From CAWICD01 sp052267165 (GTDB lineage: Bacteria > Vulcanimicrobiota > Vulcanimicrobiia > Vulcanimicrobiales > Vulcanimicrobiaceae): 64,000 nt of DNA. The notes under the pieces were generated by a model, which made no database searches, was not told where the DNA came from, and was given only the letters and a program-made list of their open reading frames with translations. Location: NCBI GenBank assembly GCA_052267165.1, contig JBKQHO010000066.1:62001-126000 (forward strand), read 5' to 3'. The translations under genes and the position numbers were made by a program. This document shows, one piece after another, positions 1 to 8,227 of the stretch (its first letter is position 1; each line of letters opens with the position of its first letter).

Positions 1-1
1 G

Positions 2-304
2 AAGGTGCGCAAGAACGACCCGGGGCGCCCCGAGGTCTGCCCGGTCTTCGCGCTTCAGAAGATCGCCAATGCGGCGCGGGTCCCCTGGATCGAAGAGCAC
101 TGCCGTTCGGGAGCGCTGGGCTGCGTGAGCTGCAAGGGCGAGCTCGCGGAGAAGCTCAACGCCCTGATGGCGCCCATGCGCGAACGGCGCTCGTCGCTTG
201 ACCCCGGCGCGGTCGACGCGATCCTCGAGGACGGTGCCCTCAAAGCGCGCGCGATCACGAAGGAGACCCTCGCGGACGTCAAGTCGGCCATGAAGTTGGC
301 CTGA
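2..304 (+). CDS. trpS: Tryptophanyl-tRNA synthetase, C-terminal part (partial)
   Basis: Charges tRNA-Trp with tryptophan in the cytoplasm. Only the last 100 or so codons are present because the gene runs off the left edge; the frame is open from base 2. The segment around GCVSCKGELAEKLN followed by MRERR matches the helical C-terminal part of bacterial TrpRS, where a GC..CK motif precedes a conserved P.RERR. The catalytic HIGH and KMSKS motifs lie outside the window. The stop is TGA at 302-304. It is followed by a regulator on the same strand after about 140 bases, so they need not be cotranscribed. The assignment rests on recognition of the C-terminal motif only. Confidence 0.85.
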   Translation, partial: KVRKNDPGRPEVCPVFALQKIANAARVPWIEEHCRSGALGCVSCKGELAEKLNALMAPMRERRSSLDPGAVDAILEDGALKARAITKETLADVKSAMKLA

Positions 305-440
305 AGGCCCGGGGGCCTGCGCGCTCTTCGCTCAAAAACGCGCAATGTTCGCGCATATCTTGACCGAACGCTGCGCATGCTGTATAGAAGCGATCATAAA
401 TGAGCGGATCGATGTTCTCGGTTGCGCGCCGGACGCCGCC

Positions 441-1181
441 ATGCTAGCGGCCGAGCGGCACGCTCGGATCCTTCAGCACGTCGAACGGCGCGAGCGGGCC
501 TCGGTCGGCGAGCTTGCCTCGGCGCTGGCGACCAGCTCTGCGACGGTACGGCGGGACCTCTCGCGACTCGAGGACGCGGGGTTGCTGCAGCGCGTTCACG
601 GCGGGGCCGTGGCCGCTCGGCAGGCGCTGGCGACGCCGGCTGCGACCGTAGAGGACGAGGCGCTGGCGCGCGCGGTGCGCAGCCGCCTCTTGCCCGGGGA
701 CGCCGTCATCTTGGCGGGTCAGGCCGTGATGCCGGTGGTTGCCCGTCAACTCGCGAGCGATCCGATTCGGCTCATCGTCGTCTCCAACCAACTCGACATC
801 GCGACGACGCTACTGGGTAAGCCCGGCATCGAGATCATCCTCCTCGGCGGCAAGGTCCATTCCGCCGGCTACACGTTGCCGCAACCACTTGGGGCAAGCG
901 ATTTAAAATTTCTCGTCGCGAACAAAGCGTTCGTCGAGGTCGAGGGCGTGCACCTCAAGGCCGGCATCACCACGAACGTCGCACAGGATGCGCAGTTTCA
1001 GCGCGACCTCTTGCAGCACGCTCTGCACAAGACGGTCGTGGCGCCGGCGAGCCGCTGGGGACTGGCCTTCACGCACCGCGTCGCGCTTGCAAGCGAGATC
1101 GACGTCTGGCTCACGACGGGCCTCGATGCCGCGCAGCGTTCGGAGATCGCGGCGTTCGGGGCTGGGGTCGTCACCGCATGA
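441..1181 (+). CDS. DeoR/GlpR-family transcriptional regulator
   Basis: A 246-aa sugar-responsive repressor of the DeoR type. Residues 1-55 form the winged helix-turn-helix (ILQHVERRERASVGELA, then SSATVRRDLSRLEDAG, then the typical LQRVHGGAV wing). Residues 75-245 match the DeoR sensor domain, a ribose-5-phosphate-isomerase-like fold that binds phosphorylated sugars (VVSNQLDIA, ILLGGKVHSAGY). ATG 441 is preferred over the in-frame ATG at 345 because the homologous region begins at MLAAERH. Its stop overlaps the start of an HPr gene (ATGA at 1178-1181), so the two are translationally coupled. This suggests control linked to a phosphotransferase system, although no EI or EII gene is in the window. 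Confidence 0.85.
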   Translation: MLAAERHARILQHVERRERASVGELASALATSSATVRRDLSRLEDAGLLQRVHGGAVAARQALATPAATVEDEALARAVRSRLLPGDAVILAGQAVMPVVARQLASDPIRLIVVSNQLDIATTLLGKPGIEIILLGGKVHSAGYTLPQPLGASDLKFLVANKAFVEVEGVHLKAGITTNVAQDAQFQRDLLQHALHKTVVAPASRWGLAFTHRVALASEIDVWLTTGLDAAQRSEIAAFGAGVVTA

Positions 1182-1450
1182 AGCGCGTCGTCGAAGAAGT
1201 CGTGGTCACCGATCCGCTCGGCATCCACGCGCGACCCGCGGCCGCGCTCGCCATGGCCGTGAGCAAGAGCGGAGCCCGCGTCACGCTGCGCTTGGGCGCG
1301 AAGTCGGCCGACGCGAAGAGCCTCATTCAACTGCTCTCGCTCGGCGCCGCGGCTGGTTCGCACGTAAGCGCCGAGATCGAAGGCGAGGACGAGGCGATCG
1401 CGGCGGTAATCGGCGCGTTGCGCGAGCAGCTCGCGCCGGCCCCCGCCTAG
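1178..1450 (+). CDS. ptsH: HPr phosphocarrier protein
   Basis: A 90-aa HPr-type phosphocarrier that passes phosphate from enzyme I to sugar permeases or to a regulatory target. The active-site histidine sits in the canonical GIHARPAA motif near residue 16, and the regulatory serine region is present as DAKSLIQLLSLGAAAG, so both the His-15 and Ser-46 equivalents are retained. The length is normal for HPr. The gene overlaps the upstream DeoR regulator by 4 bases. With no EI or EII nearby it could serve a regulatory rather than transport PTS. The next gene is convergent, ending 15 bases away. Confidence 0.88.
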   Translation: MKRVVEEVVVTDPLGIHARPAAALAMAVSKSGARVTLRLGAKSADAKSLIQLLSLGAAAGSHVSAEIEGEDEAIAAVIGALREQLAPAPA

Positions 1451-1465
1451 CTCGCGCCGGTTCGG

Positions 1466-2653
1466 TTATGCGCGAAAACGCGGCAGCGCTTCGCGGATGC
1501 GGGCCAACGCTTCGTCGATCTGCTCGAGCGAGGTTGCGTACGACATGCGCATGAAGCCGCGTCCGGCCTCGCCGAAACACGACCCGCCCAACCCGGCGAC
1601 GCCGGCCTCTTCGAGCAGGAACGAGGCGAGTTTGCGATCGTCGCTCGTAATGCCCGAGACGTTGGGAAACACGTAGAATGCGCCGTCGGGGACTTTGCAG
1701 CTGATCCCCGGGATCGCATTGAGACCCGCGACGATGGTGTCGCGACGTTTGCGAAACTCGGCGACCATCGCTTGCACTGGCTCGTCGGGCCCTTCGAGCG
1801 CGGCGATGCCGGCGTATTGCACGAACGTCGTCGTGCACGAGTAGTTGTTCTGGCCGAGCAGCGTGACGGCGCGTGCGACCGGTGCGGGCATGATGCCGTA
1901 GCCCAGGCGCCAGCCCGTCATCGCGTACGCCTTGGAGAATCCGTCGAGCACGATCGTCCGCTCGCGCATCCCCGGCAGCGTCGCGATCGAGCAAAACTGC
2001 GAGCCGTACAAGTTGCGGCTGTAGATCTCATCCGAGACGACGGCGACGTCGTGTTTGACGGCAAGCTCGGCGATCACGCTCAAATCGTCGCGTGTCAGCA
2101 CGCCGCCCGTCGGGTTGTGCGGCGAGTTGAGGATCAGCACTTTGGTACGGTCGTTGACCGCCGCCGCCAGCTGATCGAGGTCCAGGCGAAAGTTGGTGCG
2201 CTCGAGCAGCGGCACGGGAACGGCTTTCGCTTGTAAGTAGGCCGCGCAACCGGCGTACGCCGGGTACGCGGGATCGGCGAACACGACCTCGTCGCCCGGA
2301 TCGAGCAGCACCGAAAGGACGTTCCAGATCAGCACTTTAAGGCCGGGGCTGACGACGACCTCGTCGCGCGCGAAGGCCGGCAGCCCGCGGAACTTCCCCG
2401 CGTACTGTGCGATCGCGTCGCGCAGGTCCGCGATCCCGGACGAGGGCGTGTAGTGTGTGTGGTTCGCTTCGATCGCCGCGATGCCGGCCGCCTTGACGTG
2501 CTCGGGCGTGTCGAAATCGGGCTCGCCGACCTCGAGGTGGATGACGTTCTTGCCCAGCGCTTCAAGTTCGCGGGCGCGGGCGAGGGTCTCGAAGGCGCCT
2601 TCGCTCGAAAGGCGCGAAATGGCGGTGGACGTACGAATCGAGGTCGCTAGCAT
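1466..2653 (-). CDS. Class I/II pyridoxal-phosphate aminotransferase
   Basis: A 395-aa cytosolic fold-type I aminotransferase. The features are those of the aspartate-aminotransferase family: VGEPDFDTPEHV near the N terminus, HYTPSSGIADLRDAIA, LNSPHNPTGGV with the N..G cofactor contact, VSDEIYSRN, and the PLP-binding lysine in LDGFSKAYAMTGWRLGY. The C-terminal substrate arginine region MRMSYATS is also present. ATG 2651-2653 gives the normal family length; the open frame continues upstream into a repeat element (2732-2900) that is not part of the protein. The substrate (aspartate, aromatic or branched) cannot be told from sequence alone. Confidence 0.88.
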   Translation of the reverse strand: MLATSIRTSTAISRLSSEGAFETLARARELEALGKNVIHLEVGEPDFDTPEHVKAAGIAAIEANHTHYTPSSGIADLRDAIAQYAGKFRGLPAFARDEVVVSPGLKVLIWNVLSVLLDPGDEVVFADPAYPAYAGCAAYLQAKAVPVPLLERTNFRLDLDQLAAAVNDRTKVLILNSPHNPTGGVLTRDDLSVIAELAVKHDVAVVSDEIYSRNLYGSQFCSIATLPGMRERTIVLDGFSKAYAMTGWRLGYGIMPAPVARAVTLLGQNNYSCTTTFVQYAGIAALEGPDEPVQAMVAEFRKRRDTIVAGLNAIPGISCKVPDGAFYVFPNVSGITSDDRKLASFLLEEAGVAGLGGSCFGEAGRGFMRMSYATSLEQIDEALARIREALPRFRA

Positions 2654-2731
2654 GGGACCGCACTTCGCGCCGCGGTGCGGTGAGACTTGCTGCGCCGGCA
2701 GCGCATCACGCTTCTCGGAGAGCGCCTTTAG

Positions 2732-2900
2732 CAGGGTGCGGAAAGCCCCCGCACCAATGCGCCCCGGCATTGCGCCCTCGGCGGCTCTCGCCTCCACGGA
2801 AGGAGGCATGCCGCGCAGCGCAGGATGCGCGTTAGGCGCGGCCTCGATCCGGCGGAAAATTCCCGCCGCTTTGGTGGCACGGGGGCTTTTCTGCACCCTG
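2732..2900. repeat. Short inverted-repeat element, copy A
   Basis: About 169 bp bounded by inverted termini: CAGGGTGCGGAAAGCCCCCG at the left and, read on the other strand from the right, CAGGGTGCAGAAAAGCCCCC. An interior block (CCTCGGCGGCT, then CTCGATCCGGCGGAAAA, then CCGCCGCTTTG) is shared with a second copy at 39347-39508. It lies between mrdA, whose stop is at the element's edge, and the upstream region of the aminotransferase. The flanks are TTAG and TCAG, close to a 4-bp target duplication. It encodes no protein and looks like a MITE- or REP-type sequence. Confidence 0.75.
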
Positions 2901-4766
2901 TCAGGGCGGAAGCTTCTTGTGGAAATAGTCGGCGATCACGCGGCGCGCAACCGGCGCTGCGGTGTCGGCGCCGTAGCCGCCGGTCCTTTCCATGTAGACG
3001 GCAAGCGCGAACTTGGGGTTCTGTGCGGGCGCGTAGGCGACGAACCAGGTCGTATTCGGCCCGCTTCCCCCGTCGGTTTCGACGGTCCCGGTCTTGCCGC
3101 CGAAAAGCACGCCTGGCACGTCCTCGCCGTAGGCGGTACCCCACGGCTTGGTGACTTGGTCCATTCCGGCGCGCACCTCGCGCAGCGACTCCGCGCTAAC
3201 GGGCACCTTGCGGATGACTTCGCCGCTGAAGCGTTTGACCACGCGGCCGGAGGCGTCGTGAATCGCAGCGACCAGGTGCGGGCGAAACAGCGTTCCGCCG
3301 TTCACCACGGTCGCCGCGACGTTGGCCATCTGCAAGGGCGTCGCTTGCATGGCGCCTTGACCGATCGCGAGCTGGCAGACGTCGCTCGGCTCGAGCGGAA
3401 GCCCGAAGGTCTTCATCGACCACGCGTTGGTCGGCCAGTTGCCCGCGTACTCGCCCGGAATGTCGATGCCCAGGCGTGAGGCCAAACCGTATTGCAGCGC
3501 GTAGTAGCGCAGCCGCGCGTGACCCAACCGGTCGCCGAGCTGATAGAAGTAGCCGTCGGACGAGGCTGCCAGCGCGTGGACGAAATCGGTCGTACCGATG
3601 CCGCCCGCGGCGATGTCTCTGAAGGTCGCGCCGTGGCAATCCCACTCGCCCGAATCATACAGAACTTGATCTTCTCCGATGACGCCCGACGTGATCGCGG
3701 CGCTCCCGGTGACCATCTTGAAGGTGGACCCGGTCGGCGTTGCCGCCCCGATAGCGCGGTCGTACAGCGGCTGCAGCGAATCGTCGAGGTAGCCTTTGTA
3801 GGTCGACTCCTTGATACCGTTGGCGAAGTCGTTGGGGTCGAAGCTCGGATAGGAAGCCAGCGCGAGGACGCCGCCGTCGCGCGGGTCGATGGCGATCACC
3901 GCGCCGGCCAGGCGGCGGCCTCGGCGCTGACCGACCAGTGCCAACTGATTGTTGAGCGCGCTTTCGACAATTCGTTGCAAGCGCCAATCGAGCGTGAGCA
4001 CGAGACTGTCGCCGGGCGTCGGCTCGACCGGCCCCAGGCGCCGCACGAGCTGACCCGCCGCGTTGACTTCGATTTGCTGACCGCCGGGCTTGCCCCGCAA
4101 AAAACCGTCGTATTGTGCTTCGAGACCGTCTTTGCCGATGACGTCGTTCGGGGTGTAGCCTTTGCTCTTGAGCTCGTGATACTCGTCCTCCGTGATCGAT
4201 CCGACGTAACCGAAGACGTGCGAGCCGTCGCGGTGGTAGGGGTAGTCGCGCACCGGCTGCGCTTCGAGATCGACGCCGGGCAACTCGTCCTGCGCCTCGG
4301 CGAGGCGCGCCATCTGCGCGTTGCTCAGATCGCTCGCGAGAATGATCGGGCCGTACGGCTCGTAGGTCGCGACCTCGTCGAACGCCTTGTAGTCGATGCC
4401 GCGGTGGTGCAACAGCCGTTTGCGCAAGAGCGCTTCGGGCACGCGCAGCACCTCGGACAAGCCGCGCAGCGTCGCGTCGATATCCTTTACTTCCGAAGGA
4501 ATCAGCGCGCAGACGAAGGAGGGCCGGCTGCGCACGAGCACGACGCCGTGCCGGTCGAGGATTCGCCCGCGCGGCGCGGCGACGGGGATGCGCCGGACTT
4601 GGTTGGCGCGTGCGGCGGCGGCGTAGCGCTCGCCCTCGACGAGCTGAATCTGCGTCAGCCGCGCGACCAGCGAGCCGAGCGCAAGCGTGACGGCGAGGAT
4701 GAAGACCACGAGCTTCCACGTCGAGCGCGGGAAGGCGCGCGGTGGATCAGCGGTGAGGTGCGCCAT
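2901..4766 (-). CDS. mrdA: Penicillin-binding protein 2 (peptidoglycan transpeptidase)
   Basis: A 621-aa bitopic class B PBP that crosslinks peptidoglycan during rod elongation. A single membrane anchor lies near residues 17-37 (WKLVVFILAVTLALGSLVA), followed by the dimerisation region containing APRGRILDRHG. The transpeptidase motifs are all present: the nucleophile in TGSTFK near residue 346, SSD near 402 and KTGT near 557. The length is normal. ATG 4764-4766 overlaps the end of mreD by 20 bases. It is the last gene of the mreBCD-mrdA elongasome cluster, and its stop abuts the repeat element at 2732-2900. rodA is not in the window. Confidence 0.95.
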   Translation of the reverse strand: MAHLTADPPRAFPRSTWKLVVFILAVTLALGSLVARLTQIQLVEGERYAAAARANQVRRIPVAAPRGRILDRHGVVLVRSRPSFVCALIPSEVKDIDATLRGLSEVLRVPEALLRKRLLHHRGIDYKAFDEVATYEPYGPIILASDLSNAQMARLAEAQDELPGVDLEAQPVRDYPYHRDGSHVFGYVGSITEDEYHELKSKGYTPNDVIGKDGLEAQYDGFLRGKPGGQQIEVNAAGQLVRRLGPVEPTPGDSLVLTLDWRLQRIVESALNNQLALVGQRRGRRLAGAVIAIDPRDGGVLALASYPSFDPNDFANGIKESTYKGYLDDSLQPLYDRAIGAATPTGSTFKMVTGSAAITSGVIGEDQVLYDSGEWDCHGATFRDIAAGGIGTTDFVHALAASSDGYFYQLGDRLGHARLRYYALQYGLASRLGIDIPGEYAGNWPTNAWSMKTFGLPLEPSDVCQLAIGQGAMQATPLQMANVAATVVNGGTLFRPHLVAAIHDASGRVVKRFSGEVIRKVPVSAESLREVRAGMDQVTKPWGTAYGEDVPGVLFGGKTGTVETDGGSGPNTTWFVAYAPAQNPKFALAVYMERTGGYGADTAAPVARRVIADYFHKKLPP

Positions 4767-5301
4767 ACCGTCCGAGCTGCGGGAACGCGGCGAGCAGCGC
4801 CAAGGCGACCAGCGCGTTGAAGAGCGCTTGCCACAAAGCCTCGTGGAAATGCATGAGCGCAAGCGGAAGCATTCGGCCTTGCGCGACCATCAGCGCGTTG
4901 AAGAGCGCGTAGCGCACCAAGGTCGCGAGCGCGACACCGGGGACCAGTGCGAGCTTCGTGTCGCCCAGCCAGGTTCGCGCCAGCCGGCCCGCTCCCGCGC
5001 CGACGAGCGCCGTCGAGAACGTCCAGGCCGCTCCGGTGTTTCCGGCCAGCGCATCCTCGCAGGCGCCGGCGACCAAGCCGAGCACGAAGCCGGCCCCGGT
5101 TCCGGTGCGATTCGCGCACCACAGCACCAGCAGCAGAACCCAGCTGACCGTCGCCCCGCGAATCGGCAACAGCGGCTCGAGCGTGCTCTGCACGAGCAGC
5201 GCTCCGAGCAGCGTCAGGGCGACGAGCGGCCACGCAGGCGGGTCGGGAGCGTAGGCCGGCGCCCCCTCGGGGTTAGCGCGGAACCACGAGGACACGGCCA
5301 A
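4747..5301 (-). CDS. mreD: Rod shape-determining protein MreD
   Basis: A 184-aa polytopic inner-membrane protein of the elongasome. The sequence is mostly hydrophobic, with about five or six membrane segments (for example LVALTLLGALLVQ, VSWVLLLVLW, GFVLGLVAGA, FNALVALALLAAF). MreD is poorly conserved, so the call rests on topology, length (usually 160-190 aa) and its position between mreC and mrdA. The start overlaps mreC by 29 bases and the end overlaps mrdA by 20, indicating strong translational coupling. The conserved Q.TL.P-type start region is seen as LLVQSTLEPLLP. Confidence 0.88.
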   Translation of the reverse strand: MAVSSWFRANPEGAPAYAPDPPAWPLVALTLLGALLVQSTLEPLLPIRGATVSWVLLLVLWCANRTGTGAGFVLGLVAGACEDALAGNTGAAWTFSTALVGAGAGRLARTWLGDTKLALVPGVALATLVRYALFNALMVAQGRMLPLALMHFHEALWQALFNALVALALLAAFPQLGRYGAPHR

Positions 5302-6088
5302 GATGCCCGAAGCCGACTGCCGGCTCGACGAGGGCGCTCTGATAGAGTGCGCCCTCGGGATGATAGACCTGGCTGATTCGCCCTATGACGAGCCCGGCAT
5401 GGAACGAACGGCCTTCGCCGGTCACGACCAGGTCGCCGATCTTCAGTCCTGCGTCTTGGGAGACGTACTGAAGCTGGATGCGCGAGCTGGTGCCGGTCGC
5501 GATTCCCCACCAGCGTCCGCGTTGCACGATCGCCGGGACCTTGCTCGAAGCATCGGTCACCAGCAGCACTTTGCTCGAGAACGGCTCGGTTTCGACGACG
5601 CGTCCCACGACCCCGTCGTCGGTGATCACGCCGTCCTCGCGCTTGATTCCGGCACGGGCGCCGTGGTCGATCGTGATGATCCGCGTTTGGTTCTCGGGAT
5701 CGTAGCCGACGGTCATCGCGACGATGCCGCTCGGTTCGCGCGCCGCGGCTTGCTCGATGGCGAGCGCGTCCGGCATCGCGGAGACGGCTTCGCGCAACTG
5801 GGCGTTTTCGCCCGCGAGCGTGCGGTTCTCGCTCTTGAGGCGCTGGTTGTCGGCGGAGAGGCGCGGAATGTCGATGATTGCGCCCGCGGCGCCTCCGACG
5901 CCGCCGACGACCGTCGCCACCGCGCTCTGCAAAAGGAGGAGGCTCGAATTGACGGTCACCGAGATCGCGCTCGGCTTACCGCTTTTGACGGCGTCGATTT
6001 GAACGAGAGCGATCAGCGCGGCCACGATGACCGTGCCGATTACGGCGAATAGCTTTCTCTCATCCCGATACGTAAAGATTGATACCAC
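5273..6088 (-). CDS. mreC: Rod shape-determining protein MreC
   Basis: A 271-aa periplasmic elongasome scaffold that connects cytoplasmic MreB to PBP2. There is an N-terminal membrane anchor at about residues 12-30 (KLFAVIGTVIVAALIALVQ), a coiled coil at about 75-105 (RLSADNQRLKSENRTLAGENAQLREAV is its core, with heptad leucines), and then two beta domains with the family's GVVGRV, DASSKVPAIVQR and GLKIGDLVVTGE motifs. The ATG at 6086-6088 overlaps mreB by 49 bases, an unusually long overlap. A later start would remove the membrane anchor, so this one is kept. Confidence 0.92.
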   Translation of the reverse strand: MVSIFTYRDERKLFAVIGTVIVAALIALVQIDAVKSGKPSAISVTVNSSLLLLQSAVATVVGGVGGAAGAIIDIPRLSADNQRLKSENRTLAGENAQLREAVSAMPDALAIEQAAAREPSGIVAMTVGYDPENQTRIITIDHGARAGIKREDGVITDDGVVGRVVETEPFSSKVLLVTDASSKVPAIVQRGRWWGIATGTSSRIQLQYVSQDAGLKIGDLVVTGEGRSFHAGLVIGRISQVYHPEGALYQSALVEPAVGFGHLGRVLVVPR

Positions 6089-7128
6089 CTCGTCAGCCGG
6101 TCCGCGTGAGGCCGCAGCCGTTCGAGCAGGGACGGCGATCCGAGGATCTCGCCCGCGCCGCGCGCGACGCAGGTGAGCGGGTCGGGTGCGATCGTCGTCG
6201 GTACGTTGGTGCGAAGGCCGATCTCACCGGCCATGCCGGCGATCAGCGCGCCGCCGCCGGTGAGCGTGATGCCGGATTCGATCAGGTCGGCGGCAACGTC
6301 CGGCGGAGTCGACTCGAGCACCGAGCAGACGCCGCGCAGGATCCGCTCGAGCCCCTCGTGGATCGCTTCGCCGACGAGCATCTCGCTCACTTCACGCGCG
6401 CGCGGCGCGGCCGCGTCCAAATCCATGCCGTTGATGACGAAGGGAAGGCGGCCGGGAGCCCGGCCCGCGTAGCCGAGCTCGATCTTGAGCCGCTCGGCGG
6501 TCAGCCGGCCGATCTCGAAATGTTGGGCGTGAAGACGCTGTCTGACCGCTTCGTCGAGAAAGTCGCCGCCGGTCTGGATCGACGAAAGGCGTACGACGCC
6601 GGCGGCTGCGATGATCGCAACCTCGGTCGTGCCGCCGCCGATGTCGACGATCATTTGCGCGCGCAAGCTGGTGACGTCCAGGCCGGCGCCGACTGCGGCG
6701 GCGACCGCTTGCGGAACGTAGGTGGTGTAGCGCGCGCCGGCCGCGCGCACGGCTTGCTCGACCGCCTTACATTCGATGTCGGTCGCACAGCCCGGAATCG
6801 ACGCGACCAGCCGCGGCGCGATGCGAGGACGGGCGGCCAGCGCGCGGTCGACGAGGGTGCCGACCAGCGCGTGGGCGGCGCGAAAGTCGGAGATCGTCCC
6901 GCGGCGCAGCGGGCGTACCACCCGGATGCGGTTGGGCGCCCGGCCTTCCATCTCTTTGGCGGCGTGCCCGACGGCGATGATCTCGTCGGTCTGCGTGTTG
7001 AACGCGACCACCGAGGGCTCGCTGACGATAACGCCTGCCCCGCGCTCGTAGACGACGGTGTTAGCGGTCCCCAAGTCGAGGCCGATATCCGGGCTGACGG
7101 TCGAGCGGATCGTATCGAAGGCTTGCAT
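6040..7128 (-). CDS. mreB: Rod shape-determining protein MreB (bacterial actin)
   Basis: A 362-aa actin-like ATPase that forms membrane-bound filaments directing cell-wall synthesis. The nucleotide-binding motifs are present: phosphate 1 DIGLDLGTANTVVYERG, phosphate 2 MIVDIGGGTTEVA, and the adenosine motif ITLTGGGALIAG. Its length is slightly above the usual 335-350 aa because of a C-terminal tail (RWYQSLRIGMRES), where the family usually ends soon after the last helix. The start codon overlaps the maf stop by one base (TGATG). It is the first mre gene of the cluster. Confidence 0.95.
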   Translation of the reverse strand: MQAFDTIRSTVSPDIGLDLGTANTVVYERGAGVIVSEPSVVAFNTQTDEIIAVGHAAKEMEGRAPNRIRVVRPLRRGTISDFRAAHALVGTLVDRALAARPRIAPRLVASIPGCATDIECKAVEQAVRAAGARYTTYVPQAVAAAVGAGLDVTSLRAQMIVDIGGGTTEVAIIAAAGVVRLSSIQTGGDFLDEAVRQRLHAQHFEIGRLTAERLKIELGYAGRAPGRLPFVINGMDLDAAAPRAREVSEMLVGEAIHEGLERILRGVCSVLESTPPDVAADLIESGITLTGGGALIAGMAGEIGLRTNVPTTIAPDPLTCVARGAGEILGSPSLLERLRPHADRLTRWYQSLRIGMRESYSP

Positions 7129-7736
7129 CAGGCTGGACTCGCAACGGAGGAGGACGGAAGAACGTAGCCGAGCTCGGGCAGCGAGCGAACGAATTCGCCG
7201 AGCGGGAAGCCCATCACGGTGTAGAAGTCGCCGTCGATCCGCTCGACGAGCGCCGCGCCGCGGCCTTGAATCCCATACGCTCCAGCCTTGTCCATCGGCT
7301 CGCCGGTCGCGACGTACTGCGCGATCTGCTCGCTCGAAAGCGGCGCGAATCGGACTCGCGTCGACGACGATCGCACGATTCGACGGCCCCCGGGATTGTC
7401 GACGACCACGAAGGCCGTGTGGACGATATGCTCGCGGCCCGCCAGCGCAGCCAACGTCGCCGCCGCCTCGGCGGCGTTGCGCGGCTTGCCGAGGGACTTC
7501 CCTTCGAGGTCGACCACCGTGTCGGCCGCGACGATCACGCCCTCGCGCTCGCGAGCGGCGGCGGCATCGCTTTTAGCGCGGGCATGCGCCAGCGCGAGTT
7601 CGGCCGGTCCGCAACCCGGCCGCTCGCCTTCGTCGACGTCGCTAGGCGCCACCCGCACGCGAAGCCCGAGGGAGACGAGCAATTCACGGCGTCGAGGTGA
7701 CGCACTCGCGAGAACGATGGAGCGAAGTTCGCGCAT
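7128..7736 (-). CDS. maf: Maf-like nucleoside triphosphate pyrophosphatase
   Basis: A 202-aa house-cleaning enzyme that hydrolyses non-canonical nucleotides (dTTP/UTP or m7GTP) to monophosphates. Signature segments are LASASPRRRELL at residues 9-20, VIVAADTVVDLEGKSLGKP with the catalytic aspartate, and DKAGAYGIQGRGA. The family is classically found beside mreB, as here, where the stop and the mreB start overlap by one base. A short C-terminal extension (PSSSVASPA) is unremarkable. The substrate class cannot be set from sequence alone. Confidence 0.93.
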   Translation of the reverse strand: MRELRSIVLASASPRRRELLVSLGLRVRVAPSDVDEGERPGCGPAELALAHARAKSDAAAAREREGVIVAADTVVDLEGKSLGKPRNAAEAAATLAALAGREHIVHTAFVVVDNPGGRRIVRSSSTRVRFAPLSSEQIAQYVATGEPMDKAGAYGIQGRGAALVERIDGDFYTVMGFPLGEFVRSLPELGYVLPSSSVASPA

Positions 7737-7804
7737 TCCAGCTCAATACGACAAGTATAGGGGTGGTGAGAAGCGTTTGTATACGGAACGAGCCCAATTC
7801 GCGA

Positions 7805-8227
7805 TCACAAAAACGTGCGTCCTTCAGCTTTCACGTAACCGCCGGCATGCCGCCCGCTTGGATCGCGATGCGTATAGTGGATCAGTCCGCCGTTCGAATC
7901 ATAGATGTACTCGCCTCGGACTTCGACGTCGTCGCCCGGAGCGATCGAGATTGGCCCGGTAAGATCGATGTTATCTTCCACGCGCACCGTCAATCCGTGC
8001 CCTCCCGCGCCGCGCAGGTGCAAGAGGAAGCCTTCATGATTACCGCTGGGGCCGGGCCGTATTCCGAGGACGCTGGCCACGCTGCCGCTGGCCGTGACTT
8101 CGAGGTGCGAGCGCTGCTGGCGCCAGGCGTCGTAGACTGCTGCGTTGGAGTCGTCGTTGCCGGCTGGGCTGCAGCCGGCCAGGCTTGCGGCGAGCGCGAA
8201 GGCGGGCGCAATAGGCTTAGCCGGCAT
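7805..8227 (-). CDS. DUF3465 lipoprotein
   Basis: A 140-aa exported protein. The N terminus MPAKPIAPAFALAASLAGCS is a lipoprotein signal with lipobox LAGC, so it is likely anchored to a membrane by lipidated Cys-18. The mature part matches the DUF3465 pattern, with a beta-rich region ending in GEYIYDSNGGLIHYTHRDP and then a G.H.GGY segment. Its function is unknown; the family resembles OB-like folds. ATG 8225-8227 overlaps the lysA stop by 11 bases. The open frame continues upstream through lysA but that part is antisense-like noise. Confidence 0.8.
   Translation of the reverse strand: MPAKPIAPAFALAASLAGCSPAGNDDSNAAVYDAWRQQRSHLEVTASGSVASVLGIRPGPSGNHEGFLLHLRGAGGHGLTVRVEDNIDLTGPISIAPGDDVEVRGEYIYDSNGGLIHYTHRDPSGRHAGGYVKAEGRTFL

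Noticed and set aside
345..440. Longer N terminus for the DeoR regulator from ATG 345
   Set aside because: Residues before ATG 441 are not conserved-looking (Cys-rich, no HTH extension), and the family start aligns with 441.
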